DNA of 64,000 nt from Gammaproteobacteria bacterium (GCA_030425645.1 JAUHZK010000007.1:62001-126000); one strand, 5' to 3'. Shown: positions 8,885 to 18,091, counted from the stretch's first letter. Numbers and translations: made by a program. Notes: generated by a model from the letters alone, not told the origin.

Positions 8885-9361
8885 CTCGATTTTTTCGTCA
8901 GAGACGCAGATACCGTCTTCGTCTGAATACAGATAAGCGCCAGGTGTGAAGGTGACATCGGCGAAACGAACCACAACGTTTTCTTCACCCACGCCGCGTT
9001 TAATGGATTTGGTTGGGTTGGTGTTTAGTGCTTTAACACCAATGGCTTGGGCATTAATTTCTACCGCATCACGAATACAGCCATTGACCACAATGCCAGC
9101 CCAGCCGTTATCAACGCCTAGCTGGCCGAGATTACCGCCAACCAAGGCACAGCGTAACGAACCACCACCATCAACCACTAATACGCGACCCTCGCCAGGT
9201 GAGGCCAGCATTTCACGTACTTGTTGGTTATCTTCAAACACGCGCAGGGTGGCAATCGGCCCCATAAAACGGGACTTGCCGCCATAGCTTTTAAACATCG
9301 GGGTAGCGACCTGTAGCTGGTCAATATAGTCATCACATAGGTCGGCGGTGGCGTAGCTCAC
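8879..9361 (-). CDS. rraA: RraA, regulator of ribonuclease E activity
   Basis: The start is the GTG at 9361: a good Shine-Dalgarno (AAGGA) ends 8 bases before it, and a longer reading would overlap the upstream dsbB gene. This gives 160 residues, the usual length. Features of the family are visible: T-A-D-L-C-D near the start, the G-G-K-S-R-F-M-G-P loop, [16 protein letters not shown] and N-G-C-I-R-D. RraA forms trimers that bind RNase E and its degradosome partners and damp mRNA decay. The family was long misnamed MenG; here no menaquinone genes are nearby. It lies 22 bp downstream of dsbB on the same strand. Confidence 0.93.
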   Translation of the reverse strand: MSYATADLCDDYIDQLQVATPMFKSYGGKSRFMGPIATLRVFEDNQQVREMLASPGEGRVLVVDGGGSLRCALVGGNLGQLGVDNGWAGIVVNGCIRDAVEINAQAIGVKALNTNPTKSIKRGVGEENVVVRFADVTFTPGAYLYSDEDGICVSDEKIEL

Positions 9362-9383
9362 AGTGCAATCCTTTTTGCTTAAG

Positions 9384-9869
9384 TTAAGGTTGTTTCTTAA
9401 ATCCAATGATCAGCCCGGCGAAGGCCAAGCCAACAAACATAATCAATACCCAGGCAGGCATCGACAGCCCGACAAAGCTCCAGTCTACTTCGGCGCAGTC
9501 ACCCGAACCTTCAAAGGCCACACGAATGGCTTCCCATAGGCCAAAGGCTTCACGCATAAAGTCAAAACCAGCGCCACATTCCGGTACTTTTTCCGGCGGC
9601 AGGTTTTGAATCCAAACGTGACGAGCGGCGGTAGCAATGCCCCAGCCAGCTGGTGCCAGCATTAATACAGACACCACAGCTCGCCCTTTCGGCCATACCA
9701 AACCAACAACCGCAACCGCTGCAATGCCCATCATGGCCATGCGTTGCAAAATGCATAGCGGACAAGGGTCTAAGCCCATCACGTGCTGCACGTATAAGGC
9801 GTAAGCGAGCGAGGCAATACACCAAAGCAAAATTCCGGCATAACCCAGCCGCGTAGAAATCTGATTCAT
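9384..9869 (-). CDS. dsbB: Disulfide bond formation protein B (DsbB)
   Basis: A 161-residue inner-membrane protein with four hydrophobic segments (about 8-28, 44-62, 66-84 and 136-156). The quinone-linked redox pair C36-P-L-C39 sits in the first periplasmic loop and the second pair, C98 and C125, in the long loop between helices 3 and 4. DsbB reoxidises periplasmic DsbA using quinones. DsbA is not in the window. Confidence 0.94.
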   Translation of the reverse strand: MNQISTRLGYAGILLWCIASLAYALYVQHVMGLDPCPLCILQRMAMMGIAAVAVVGLVWPKGRAVVSVLMLAPAGWGIATAARHVWIQNLPPEKVPECGAGFDFMREAFGLWEAIRVAFEGSGDCAEVDWSFVGLSMPAWVLIMFVGLAFAGLIIGFKKQP

Positions 9870-9902
9870 AAAGGTCTATTTAACTACTAATTGGACTCGT
9901 AC

Positions 9903-10229
9903 TTATGGCGCTTGCCATGCAGCTGCGGCGTCACAAAATTTATAATATTCATGCCTGTAACGCTGCGCGGTACCGGTATCACTAGAGGTGAACAAATCGC
10001 GATACTTCTCGCATTGCGCATCCAGCCAGTTATCGGCCTTTAGCGCACATTGTTGCTGCGCCTTTGAGCCTGCCTTGTGATCGGCACAAATGCTATCGAT
10101 CACAATTTTTCCGTTCTTTTCCGAATAACTCGGCGCCTGTGACTGCGTTCCCTGCAAGCCCACATGGCTACATCCCAATAATCCAGCCACCACTACCCCA
10201 ACAGCGACTTTGCGACCCCAATGTTGCAT
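9903..10229 (-). CDS. Small lipoprotein of unknown function
   Basis: About 108 residues (ATG at 10229, or the adjoining GTG at 10232). A hydrophobic leader ends in G-L-L-G-C, a lipobox, so the mature protein should be lipid-anchored and periplasm-facing. The rest is hydrophilic with four further Cys residues (in S-I-C-A-D-H, Q-Q-C-A-L, A-Q-C-E-K and F-C-D-A-A), which could form two disulfides; the DsbB gene lies 33 bp downstream. The start overlaps the stop of the glutathione peroxidase gene, implying coupling. I do not recognise the family. Confidence 0.7.
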   Translation of the reverse strand: MQHWGRKVAVGVVVAGLLGCSHVGLQGTQSQAPSYSEKNGKIVIDSICADHKAGSKAQQQCALKADNWLDAQCEKYRDLFTSSDTGTAQRYRHEYYKFCDAAAAWQAP

Positions 10230-10708
10230 CACAGTACCTTTTTAATATCTTCGAGTATGTCTTCAGGCTTAGTGGTTGGCGCATAGCGATTGACCACATT
10301 GCCTTCTTTGTCGACTAAGAATTTAGTGAAATTCCATTTAATTGCCTTAATGCCTAGAGCACCCGGCGCTTCATCCTTAAGGAACTGGTAAAGCGGGTGT
10401 GCGCCGTCACCGTTCACTTCAATTTTGGAGAACATTGGAAATGAGACCCCAAAGTTCAAATCACAAAACTCTGAAATTTGCCCCTCGTCACCCTGCTCTT
10501 GCTTACCAAATTGGTTGCAGGGAAAGCCGAGCACCTCTAAGCCTTGGGCATTAAAGTCAGCATAAATCTTTTGCAGGCCTTCATACTGTGGGGTAAAACC
10601 ACATTTGCTGGCGGTATTCACAATCAGCAAAACATTACCGGCATAATCACTCAAGGCAACGTCTTCGCCTTTAATGTTTTTTGCCGAGAAGTCATAAATT
10701 TTGGCCAT
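10229..10708 (-). CDS. Glutathione peroxidase (thioredoxin/glutathione-dependent, Cys type)
   Basis: I choose the ATG at 10708, preceded by GGGAT, over the one at 10720; this gives 159 residues, the normal size. The peroxidatic cysteine is C36 in [10 protein letters not shown]. The rest of the catalytic tetrad is visible in L-G-F-P-C-N-Q-F-G and [10 protein letters not shown]. It reduces organic hydroperoxides with thioredoxin or glutathione in the cytoplasm (no signal peptide). It is coupled by a 1-base stop-start overlap to a small lipoprotein gene. Confidence 0.93.
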   Translation of the reverse strand: MAKIYDFSAKNIKGEDVALSDYAGNVLLIVNTASKCGFTPQYEGLQKIYADFNAQGLEVLGFPCNQFGKQEQGDEGQISEFCDLNFGVSFPMFSKIEVNGDGAHPLYQFLKDEAPGALGIKAIKWNFTKFLVDKEGNVVNRYAPTTKPEDILEDIKKVL

Positions 10709-10718
10709 GATAGATCCC

Positions 10719-10982
10719 ATGAATTCAGATGAGTTAAGTCACTTTACCAGCTTCCTAGAGCTGGATGTGCGGCACCAACAAAGTAAAGGCTGGGCCTTTA
10801 AACACTTCAAAAGCCTAACTGCAGAACTGCAAGAAGGCCGTGATTTTTTATGGTTTCACCAGCTTGATGATGCTGATCTCATTACCACACTGCGCCAGCA
10901 AGGCCGGATATATGCCAGCACCGCCAATTTAGTAATGCTGAGTCCCAGCGGTGTAAAGAAATTTGAGCAGGCCTTAAGCTAG
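10719..10982 (+). CDS. Hypothetical protein, 87 residues
   Basis: A small acidic protein beginning MNSDELSH at 10719, only 10 bp from the divergent glutathione peroxidase start, so its promoter would lie inside that gene. No convincing Shine-Dalgarno is seen; ATG 10707 is an alternative start. The C-terminal half ([20 protein letters not shown]) could be a wing of a helix-turn-helix domain, but this is weak. Composition looks protein-like and the end overlaps the convergent hydrolase gene by 9 bases. It may not be a real gene. Confidence 0.45.
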   Translation: MNSDELSHFTSFLELDVRHQQSKGWAFKHFKSLTAELQEGRDFLWFHQLDDADLITTLRQQGRIYASTANLVMLSPSGVKKFEQALS

Positions 10983-11828
10983 GCCGCGAATGTAATCCAC
11001 CACAATGTCTGCTGCCCCAGCGCCATGGGTAGCTTTATTACTTTCCATAGCTTCTAAACGTGCATTAGGCATTTCTGCAATCATGCGTTCTAGGTTTTCT
11101 AGGCCGTGTAACTTGTCGGCCGAGGCGCCAATAATTAAGCAATCTTGGGTAATGTTATGCATGCGGCCCCAAGCGCGATATTTCATCAATGCAAAAACAT
11201 TCTTTTTGAGTTTGTAAGGATCAGCTTGGTCGAGCGTGTTCTCGTATTTGGCCACCTGTTCAGGTTCTTTCTCCGCATCCAAACGGAAAGTACGCAAATA
11301 CCATTTAGCAAAGGCTTTAACAGGCGGGTAAGCAGCCGGCGGAAACAAACGAATAATGGCCATAATAGGCGCCGGGAAACGCAGCTCGGGGTTGGGCGCA
11401 ATTAAAGCATTGCCCATTGGCTGCGGCCCCTGGTGCGTCATCAGGTATTCCATAATGGCCGTTGCCCCCAAGGAGCTACCCGATAGCACAAACGGCCGCC
11501 CGCGCGTAACGCCCTGCTCTAACACTTCTTGCACATCCAGCGTGACACGCGGCAGGTCAAAAGCGGTGCTATTAATATCGTCAACGCGCGACGAAAACTT
11601 CTCGCGCGATTCAACATACAACACGCGATGAGTCGCCGACAGTTGCTTAAGAAAGCCTTGCCAACCAGAAATAAGCGAAATCCAGCCGGCAACAAAAACC
11701 ACCACTGGCTGGCGGACGTCATCATCGGCCGGCACAAAATCGAAAACACGTAAGCCGACGCCATCTGACATCGTCAAATAGCGTTCAGAAATCGTTACAG
11801 AGTCAGCAGCGTAGTCTTTTAAATCCAT
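10974..11828 (-). CDS. Alpha/beta hydrolase
   Basis: A 284-residue cytoplasmic protein with the alpha/beta-hydrolase plan: an oxyanion-side segment V-V-V-F-V-A-G-W-I near 42-50, the nucleophile elbow G-S-S-L-G at 117-121 (S119), a late acid in I-I-G-A-S-A-D-K-L and a terminal histidine in K-A-T-H-G-A-G. A cap region rich in Pro and aromatics (about 150-200) separates the core strands. The substrate cannot be told; lipase/esterase-like and thioesterase-like members share this pattern. It is divergent from the SCP2 gene. Confidence 0.75.
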   Translation of the reverse strand: MDLKDYAADSVTISERYLTMSDGVGLRVFDFVPADDDVRQPVVVFVAGWISLISGWQGFLKQLSATHRVLYVESREKFSSRVDDINSTAFDLPRVTLDVQEVLEQGVTRGRPFVLSGSSLGATAIMEYLMTHQGPQPMGNALIAPNPELRFPAPIMAIIRLFPPAAYPPVKAFAKWYLRTFRLDAEKEPEQVAKYENTLDQADPYKLKKNVFALMKYRAWGRMHNITQDCLIIGASADKLHGLENLERMIAEMPNARLEAMESNKATHGAGAADIVVDYIRGLA

Positions 11829-11950
11829 TTTTGTTTTATATCGCTAAGGCGGTTGTGTTTTGCTTTCAGTGCGTTATAGCATGACCGCCATCAGACCAAA
11901 ACCTGATTCACATTAAATAGATATTCAGAACTCAATACTGGAGACCGCTC

Positions 11951-12265
11951 ATGAGCGCAGTTGAAATGATTAAGCAAATGCCACAAGCCTTTGATGCTGA
12001 GGCAGGCGCTGATGTAAATGCTGTAATTCAATACAACATTTCTACCCCTATGTACGCCACCATTGCTAATGGTACTTGTGAAGTGGCTGAGGGCTCTTCT
12101 GACGACGCTACCGTCACCCTAACCATTGATGACGACGATCTGGTTGACCTTCTTAATGGCGACCTAGACGGCGTAACCGCGTTTATGACCGGCAAACTAC
12201 AGGTTGAAGGCGACATTATGTTTGCTCAAACCATGGCGACCATTTTTGATCGCAGCAAAGTCTAG
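11951..12265 (+). CDS. SCP2 sterol-binding domain protein
   Basis: A 104-residue protein that is entirely one SCP2 domain: an N-terminal helix (M-I-K-Q-M-P-Q-A-F), Y-N-I-S-T-P strands, the D-A-T-V-T-L-T-I-D-D-D-D-L-V strand-turn and a C-terminal F-M-T-G-K-L-Q-V-E-G-D helix-strand. SCP2 domains form a hydrophobic tunnel that binds lipids or acyl-CoA. A good terminator follows at 12287. The ligand is unknown; very acidic composition is notable. Confidence 0.85.
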   Translation: MSAVEMIKQMPQAFDAEAGADVNAVIQYNISTPMYATIANGTCEVAEGSSDDATVTLTIDDDDLVDLLNGDLDGVTAFMTGKLQVEGDIMFAQTMATIFDRSKV

Positions 12266-12286
12266 TCAATACTAGCCTGACGCTGA

Positions 12287-12314
12287 AAACGCCCGCTATA
12301 TGCGGGCGTTTTTG
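12287..12314 (+). terminator. Terminator after the SCP2 gene
   Basis: The stem AACGCCCGC (12288-12296) pairs with GCGGGCGTT (12302-12310), with a five-base loop and a T-run at 12309-12313. Confidence 0.85.
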
Positions 12315-12411
12315 ATTTTAGCCATAGCTAAACGCTACCGCCTGCTTCAGAAATTCACTACACTTCGCAGCTGCTTTTTACACCGAATATATCAACTAAT
12401 GGGAGACAACC

Positions 12412-13176
12412 ATGCGTCGCGTGGTCTTTAACCAAAAAGGTGGCGTGGGCAAATCCACCATCACCTGCAACCTAGCTGCTATCAGCGCTAGCCAAGGCCT
12501 CAAAACTTTGGTGGTGGACCTAGATCCACAATGTAACGCCTCACAGTATTTGCTTAGCTCCGAAGGCATTATTGCCGAGCAAACCATTGCTGATTACTTT
12601 GAAACCATTCTAAAAAGCCGCGTTAAAAAAGCTGACCTAGCCGACTATATAACTGCGACGCCATTTGAAAACCTAGACCTGATTGCCGCCGCCCCCGATC
12701 TAGATGACCTACAAGTGAAGCTAGAAGCGCGCGCCAAGATTTTTAAACTACGCGACGCCCTTAGCAAGCTGGATTACGACCGTATCTATATTGATACACC
12801 ACCAGCTCTGCACTTCTTTACCCGCTCAGCACTGATTGCTGCGACTCGCTGCATTATTCCGTTTGACTGCGACGACTTCTCTCGCCAAGCCCTCTACAAC
12901 CTGCTGGATACGGTTGAAGAAATTCGCGAAGACCATAACGACGATTTGGAAATCGAAGGCATTGCCGTCAACCAATTCCAACCACGCGCCAAATTGCCGC
13001 AGCGTTTGGTTGACGAGTTAATTGAGGAAGGTCAGCCAATGCTGAATACCCGCCTCACCAGCTCAGTAGTAGTGAAAGAATCACACGACGCCTCGGTGCC
13101 GCTGATTTGGCATTCGCCAAAACATAAATTAACCGATTTGTTTGTTTCTCTGCACAATGAGTTAGAAAGCAACTAG
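12412..13176 (+). CDS. Orphan ParA/MinD-family ATPase
   Basis: A 254-residue P-loop ATPase with the deviant Walker A box K-G-G-V-G-K-S-T at 9-16, the D-L-D-P-Q-C-N-A-S box near 42-50 and Y-I-D-T-P-P-A Walker B-like strand near 125. These are the hallmarks of ParA proteins, which form ATP-dependent dimers on DNA to position cargo. No ParB gene or parS-like repeats are beside it, and the gene is on the chromosome with a GAF protein starting 9 bp after its stop. It is thus probably a cargo-positioning ATPase rather than a plasmid partitioner, though the cargo is unknown. The upstream GGGAGAC box is a good Shine-Dalgarno. Confidence 0.88.
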   Translation: MRRVVFNQKGGVGKSTITCNLAAISASQGLKTLVVDLDPQCNASQYLLSSEGIIAEQTIADYFETILKSRVKKADLADYITATPFENLDLIAAAPDLDDLQVKLEARAKIFKLRDALSKLDYDRIYIDTPPALHFFTRSALIAATRCIIPFDCDDFSRQALYNLLDTVEEIREDHNDDLEIEGIAVNQFQPRAKLPQRLVDELIEEGQPMLNTRLTSSVVVKESHDASVPLIWHSPKHKLTDLFVSLHNELESN

Positions 13177-13185
13177 ACTAAGGGC

Positions 13186-13632
13186 ATGAAGCTCACGCCC
13201 GAACAACTAGACAACTGTAAAGAAATGCTCAGCCTAGGCCGCGAAGCACTCGGCCTAGAGCTTGGCATTGTTAGCCATATTGCTGACAACCTCTACACCG
13301 TTATCGCGGTGGATTCAGACAGCGAAGTCTTCCAAGCGGGCGAAACCTTTCAGCTAAAAGACACGCTCTGCCGAGAAGTGATTGCTAGCGGCAAAGCGGT
13401 TGAAATGACCAGCTATAAAGGCAACGTCGGCTTACAAGGCCACCCGCTATACGACGCCCTACACCTGGAAGCCTATATTGCCGCACCGGTTATGCTGGAT
13501 GGGAAAATTTGGGGCACGGTTAACTTCACCTCATTAAAAGTACGTGACGAAGCCTTTAACCAAGGTGAAATTGACTTTGTTCGCGAATGCGCCGATAGCG
13601 TCAGCGGCATGTTAAAAAGCAATCAGGCTTAG
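13186..13632 (+). CDS. GAF-domain protein, coupled to the ParA gene
   Basis: A 148-residue protein consisting of one GAF domain: an N-terminal helix, the strand pair H-I-A-D-N-L-Y-T-V-I-A-V, F-Q-L-K-D-T-L-C-R-E-V, the L-E-A-Y-I-A-A-P-V-M-L-D-G-K-I-W-G-T-V-N-F core and a C-terminal helix. It has no kinase, cyclase or DNA-binding part. GAF domains bind small ligands or act in redox sensing; the Cys in T-L-C-R-E-V is typical of sensor GAFs. It starts 9 bp after the ParA stop and shares its terminator, so the two likely form a unit. It lacks the extra cysteines I would expect of free-methionine-R-sulfoxide reductase. Confidence 0.8.
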   Translation: MKLTPEQLDNCKEMLSLGREALGLELGIVSHIADNLYTVIAVDSDSEVFQAGETFQLKDTLCREVIASGKAVEMTSYKGNVGLQGHPLYDALHLEAYIAAPVMLDGKIWGTVNFTSLKVRDEAFNQGEIDFVRECADSVSGMLKSNQA

Positions 13633-13681
13633 GCAACATGCCTTGTACCAAAGCGTTTGCTTAGTCATAGACCCAAAGACA

Positions 13682-13717
13682 AGAACCCCGTAGAGCGGCA
13701 GCTCTACGCGGGTTTCT
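13682..13717 (+). terminator. Terminator after the ParA-GAF pair
   Basis: A long stem (AACCCCGTAGAGC pairing with GCTCTACGCGGGTT, one mismatch, loop GGCA) is followed by a short T-containing tail. Confidence 0.75.
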
Positions 13718-13840
13718 ATATTCTAAAAATGTCTTAGTGGCGGTTTCGGCCTTTGTAAGTCTTCCCGTTTGTGGCGAATGCCACGTGCGGGCCGAGCCTA
13801 TTTTGAAGCATCAAAACAGGCGAAAAATGCTTTACCCGCC

Positions 13841-13955
13841 GTGCGACCGCTGCGCGGTTCCTTGCGGTGCTCGCTAAATCAAGCGCCTGCGGAACTCGCT
13901 ACGCTCAAACAGGCCGCAGGTTCGATCTTGATTTAGCTCCGCTCCTCAGTCGCAC
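13841..13955. repeat. 115-bp compound inverted repeat in a gene-free stretch
   Basis: The gene-free stretch 13633-14057 holds a terminator and then this nested inverted repeat. Outer arms are GTGCGAC (13841-13847) and GTCGCAC (13949-13955). Middle arms are an 11-bp perfect pair, GCTAAATCAAG (13873-13883) and CTTGATTTAGC (13927-13937). Inner arms are CCTGCGG (13886-13892) and CCGCAGG (13914-13920). The RNA or cruciform would be a large branched hairpin. No open frame fits. It resembles dispersed palindromic intergenic repeats of gammaproteobacteria, and only one copy is in the window. Confidence 0.8.
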
Positions 13956-13991
13956 AAAAGGGCGAAATACTGCTAACCAACTTCCCGCTCG

Positions 13992-14011
13992 CCCTGAGCT
14001 TGTCGAAGGGT
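13992..14011. repeat. Short dispersed repeat (GCCCTGAGCTTGTCGAAGGG type)
   Basis: A 20-base element of the widespread TTCGACAAGCTCAGGG intergenic repeat type seen in many proteobacteria. It follows the compound inverted repeat and lies in the same gene-free stretch downstream of hrpA. Confidence 0.5.
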
Positions 14012-14057
14012 AGCCGAGAATGCCTTCAGCACCTTTATCAAAAGGCTTAGCCAATTA

Positions 14058-17000
14058 CTACCGTTTTAATTCTTCCCAGAGTTTATTGAGTCGCTTCAGC
14101 GACACCACTTCACGTGGTTTTTGCGGCTGCGCAAATAGACCAATCCGAAACTCCTCCAGCAACCAGCGGTATTCACGCACACCGGCTTGATTAATAAAGT
14201 TAGCGTCGGCCTCTAACTTTTCAAATAACTGCTGATACAAAGGCCCTACTTGATTTTGCCAACCGGCATCTCGCTGTGGATTGCTATCTATTTTCTCTAA
14301 GCGTGCCTCTAGCGCCTTTAAATAACGCGGATATTGCTCAACGGCTTCCAAACCCCAGGCCGCCAAAAAGCCAGGAAAAAACAAAGCCTGTGTTTGCATT
14401 TGGATATCCGGCGCAGCCTGCATAGCCCTCAAGCCCAGTTTTTCTAAACGGCTTCTGACACGTTGCAAGGTATCTGCCGCATCGGCCAACTGCCGCCACA
14501 AAGCGACGGCCTTAGGTACTAAATCCGGCTCATGTTCGTAAATCATCAGGCCGAAGTCAGCCGCCCCATAAACCGGCGCTTTGGCAAACACCGGTTTGAG
14601 CACCACCTCATCAACCAACACCTCACATAACTCTGGCACCAATCCGGGCCACTGGGCCGCACAGTGCTGATAGCGCTGCTGAATCGTGCTTTGCTGCCAA
14701 ACATTAGGCTGCTTAGCGGCACATAGCCGCGTGGCAATGCGGTCGGCACCACCACATTCCTTAGCAATATATTTCAGGGTCTTATTGACTTTAATCATCG
14801 CCAATCGGCGCACACCTTGTCGGTGCAGTTGCGCGGCGCTGGTTTCGTTATCCACCAAGCGAATAGCGGCGTCTTTACCGCCATCTTCCAGCACCGGCCA
14901 AGCTTGCGTGCTCACTGCGCCGCGTTCTAGGCGAATCACCTGCGGTAGGTCATCAAAGCTCCACTCGGTTAAACCGCTTTTTTCTAGTGGATGTTTGCCA
15001 GCACCGCCAGTGGCCTTTTCAAACGCCACCTTAGTCGCCGCGCTATGCGCTTGTTTTACGTCGCCCAAATCACGCCCAGCACCCAAGACTTTGTTCTTGT
15101 CACCCAAGGTGCGGAAACGAAAAGACAAATGCGGCTCTAAGCTTAAGTTCTCAAACTGCTCGGCACTAACTGGCGCGCCAGTAATCGCTTGCAAAGCTTT
15201 GGCCAACTCGTCAGTCAAACGACCTTGTCCGTAATCCATGCGCTGAATGGCTGCCCGTGCAAAATCAGGCGCTGGCACAAATTGGCGGCGCACCGCTTTT
15301 GGCAGCGCACGAATCATGGCCGTGACTTTTTCTTCAATCAGCCCCGGTACTAACCAATCTAAGCGCCGACGGTCTAGCTGGTTTAAAACCTCAGCCGGCA
15401 CATCCACGGTAATGCCATCTTTGTCTTGGCCCGGCTCAAAGGCATAACGCAACGGTAACCGTACGCCGCCGCAATCAATATGTTCAGGGAACTGTTCACC
15501 AGCAACTAGGTGCGCACCCTCGCGAATCAATAACTCGCGGCTGAACAGCAGCAGCTGTGGCTGAGCTTTTTCAGCCTTGCCGTACCAGTCGCGAAAGCTT
15601 TTCGCGTCTACTACAGACTCGGGAATACGCTGTTCGTAAAACTCTTCCAAAGCTGACTCATCAATCATGACGTCGCGCCGCCGGGCCTTGGCTTCAATTT
15701 GTTCAACCTCGTCTCGCAAAGCTTGATTGGCTTTCAGAAAGGCCGGCTGTGACCACTGGCCCCGCCCCTTGTGTTCACGGTACTGACCGGCAACCAAGGC
15801 CTCGCGAATAAAGATCTGCCGTGCTTCTTTCGGGTTTACCGGCGCATAACGCGCGCGCCGATTAGCCGCCAAAATAATGCCAAATAAACTTAACTGCTCA
15901 TGCGCCATAACCTCGCCTTGGCGTTGCGACCAATGCGGATCGGAATAGCTACGTTTAATTTGCGATTGGCCGATTTGTTCCAGCCATTCGGGTTCGATGG
16001 TGGCGACAGAGCGGGCGTAAACCCGGGCGGTTTCAACAATTTCCCAGGCCATTAACCACTGTGGCTTTTTCTTCTGCAAGGCCGAGCTAGGGAAAATAGA
16101 AAAATGCGTATTGCGCGCGCCTTGATAAGTCACCGGCGGTTTACGCCGCGGCCCCTTGGCACCTTTGCTGATTTTCTTAGTGGCTTCGGTTTCTTCTTTT
16201 AAACCAATGCGGTCGAGCAAACCATGCAATAAGGACTTATGCAGACGCTCGTAAGGAATCTCTAGCGACGTCCGCGGCTCCACTTGCCAGCGTAAGGCAC
16301 GGCATTGCTGTAGCAGCTGCGCATGTACATCTTGCCATTCATGCAAACGCAAAGGGCTTAAGTAGTGTTGCTTGCACCACTTCTGATATTGATTACTGGA
16401 GAGCGCTTTACGTTGCTCGCGCGTGGTCTGCCAAAGCTTGATCCAAGATAGGAAATCAGAACGTTCGTCGTTATAAGCGGCATGTGCCTCATCGGCCGCC
16501 TGCTGCTTTTCCTGTGGCCGTTCACGCGGATCTTGAATGCTTAGGCCGGACACCACAATCAAGGCATCATGCAGACATTGGCTACGTTCAGCCGCCACCA
16601 AAACTCGCGCTAGCCGTGGGTCTAAAGGCAGTTGCGCCATCTGCCGGCCAACACGCGTTAAACCCTTATTGTTGATAGCACCCAGTTGTTCTAGCAACTT
16701 CAGGCCGTCACGTACAAAACGCGAATCCGGCGCATCTAAAAACGGAAAGGCCTCAATATCGCCCAAACGCAGATCGTGCATTTGCAGCAGCACGTTGGCG
16801 AGATTGGTACGCCGAATTTCAGGCTCGGTAAATTCCGGACGCGCGATAAAGTCGGCTTCTTCATACAGACGAATACAGATGCCGGGCGAGGTACGACCAC
16901 AACGCCCTTGCCGTTGATTAGCACTGGCTTGTGAAACCGCCTCAATTGGCAGGCGTTGCACTTTGCTGCGATGCGAATATCGGCTAATGCGAGCCACGCC

Positions 17001-18047
17001 GGTGTCCACCACATGCTTGATACCGGGCACAGTAATCGAGGTTTCGGCGACGTTAGTGGCCAAAATCACCCGACGCTTACCACCAGGACTAAAAATACGC
17101 TGTTGCTGCGCTGCTGACAGCCGTGCGTATAGCGGTAGGATTTCAGCGCTTTTTAAGCTGGCCCGTTCTAGATGTTTGGCAGTTTCGCGGATATCACGCT
17201 CGCCTGGCAAAAATACCAACACATCGCCCGGCTCACGTTGCCATAGTTCTTTAATCGCCGCTTCAATGGCCTGCGGTTGAGTCGCCTCCTCGTCATAGCG
17301 ATAACGAGTTTCGACCGGATAACTACGCCCTTCTGCCAAAATCATCGGCACTTTGGTTTGTAGTGACTTCTCAAAAAAGTCAGCAAAACGCTGCGGGTCA
17401 ATCGTGGCCGAAGTAATAATGACTTTAAGGTCTTTGCGCTTGGGCAGCAGTTGTGCCAAATAGCCCAAAAGAAAATCAATATTAAGGCTACGCTCATGCG
17501 CCTCATCAATAATGATGGTGTCGTATTTATTCAGCCAACGGTCGTCGCGCGTTTCCGCCAGCAAAATACCGTCGGTCATCAGCTTGATATAACTGCTAGC
17601 CGATACCTGCTCATTAAAGCGCACCTGATAACCCACCGCTGCACCCAACTCGCTATGCAGCTCTTCAGCAATACGTTGCGCCACATTGCGCGCGGCCAAA
17701 CGGCGCGGCTGGGTATGACCGATTAGGCCTCGCATGCCTTGCCCGGCTTCTAAACAAAGCTTGGGTAACTGGGTGGTTTTACCGGAGCCGGTTTCGCCAC
17801 AGAGCACTACCACTTGATGGTCGCGAATGGCTTCAACAATTTCCTCGCGGCGCTGCACTACCGGCAAATCAACTGGGTATTCCAACTTCGGACAGGCATC
17901 CAAGCGTGCCTGCACCGCCGCCAATGACTGCTGGATAGCCGACTGCAAACTTTCTGGTGATTCTTTTTTCCGCAGGCGGCCGAGCAGCCGCGGCACATCT
18001 TCGGTGCGGCAGTGCGGGATGGCTTGTTGGAAGGACGAAAGACTCAT
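14058..18047 (-). CDS. hrpA: ATP-dependent RNA helicase HrpA
   Basis: A 1329-residue DEAH-box helicase of normal HrpA length. Near residues 80-90 lies G-E-T-G-S-G-K-T-T-Q-L-P-K-L (Walker A), followed by T-Q-P-R-R-L-A-A (Ia), D-E-A-H-E-R-S-L (II), S-A-T-I-D (III) and Q-R-Q-G-R-C-G-R (VI); the long C-terminal region is the DUF3418-type extension of HrpA. Known HrpA proteins act in mRNA processing and in rescuing stalled or collided ribosomes. It is followed on the same strand by a gene-free stretch with repeats, and preceded by mazG with a 44-bp gap, so mazG and hrpA may be cotranscribed. Confidence 0.95.
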   Translation of the reverse strand: MSLSSFQQAIPHCRTEDVPRLLGRLRKKESPESLQSAIQQSLAAVQARLDACPKLEYPVDLPVVQRREEIVEAIRDHQVVVLCGETGSGKTTQLPKLCLEAGQGMRGLIGHTQPRRLAARNVAQRIAEELHSELGAAVGYQVRFNEQVSASSYIKLMTDGILLAETRDDRWLNKYDTIIIDEAHERSLNIDFLLGYLAQLLPKRKDLKVIITSATIDPQRFADFFEKSLQTKVPMILAEGRSYPVETRYRYDEEATQPQAIEAAIKELWQREPGDVLVFLPGERDIRETAKHLERASLKSAEILPLYARLSAAQQQRIFSPGGKRRVILATNVAETSITVPGIKHVVDTGVARISRYSHRSKVQRLPIEAVSQASANQRQGRCGRTSPGICIRLYEEADFIARPEFTEPEIRRTNLANVLLQMHDLRLGDIEAFPFLDAPDSRFVRDGLKLLEQLGAINNKGLTRVGRQMAQLPLDPRLARVLVAAERSQCLHDALIVVSGLSIQDPRERPQEKQQAADEAHAAYNDERSDFLSWIKLWQTTREQRKALSSNQYQKWCKQHYLSPLRLHEWQDVHAQLLQQCRALRWQVEPRTSLEIPYERLHKSLLHGLLDRIGLKEETEATKKISKGAKGPRRKPPVTYQGARNTHFSIFPSSALQKKKPQWLMAWEIVETARVYARSVATIEPEWLEQIGQSQIKRSYSDPHWSQRQGEVMAHEQLSLFGIILAANRRARYAPVNPKEARQIFIREALVAGQYREHKGRGQWSQPAFLKANQALRDEVEQIEAKARRRDVMIDESALEEFYEQRIPESVVDAKSFRDWYGKAEKAQPQLLLFSRELLIREGAHLVAGEQFPEHIDCGGVRLPLRYAFEPGQDKDGITVDVPAEVLNQLDRRRLDWLVPGLIEEKVTAMIRALPKAVRRQFVPAPDFARAAIQRMDYGQGRLTDELAKALQAITGAPVSAEQFENLSLEPHLSFRFRTLGDKNKVLGAGRDLGDVKQAHSAATKVAFEKATGGAGKHPLEKSGLTEWSFDDLPQVIRLERGAVSTQAWPVLEDGGKDAAIRLVDNETSAAQLHRQGVRRLAMIKVNKTLKYIAKECGGADRIATRLCAAKQPNVWQQSTIQQRYQHCAAQWPGLVPELCEVLVDEVVLKPVFAKAPVYGAADFGLMIYEHEPDLVPKAVALWRQLADAADTLQRVRSRLEKLGLRAMQAAPDIQMQTQALFFPGFLAAWGLEAVEQYPRYLKALEARLEKIDSNPQRDAGWQNQVGPLYQQLFEKLEADANFINQAGVREYRWLLEEFRIGLFAQPQKPREVVSLKRLNKLWEELKR

Positions 18048-18091
18048 GTGCTAACGGGGACAGACCCCTCCTAACAGGTCACAACAAACAC

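Noticed and set aside
14686-15234. 182-codon open frame antisense to hrpA
   Set aside because: It lies wholly opposite the conserved hrpA coding sequence, has no ribosome-binding site, and its Ser/Arg/Ala-rich product looks like a shadow of GC-rich codons.
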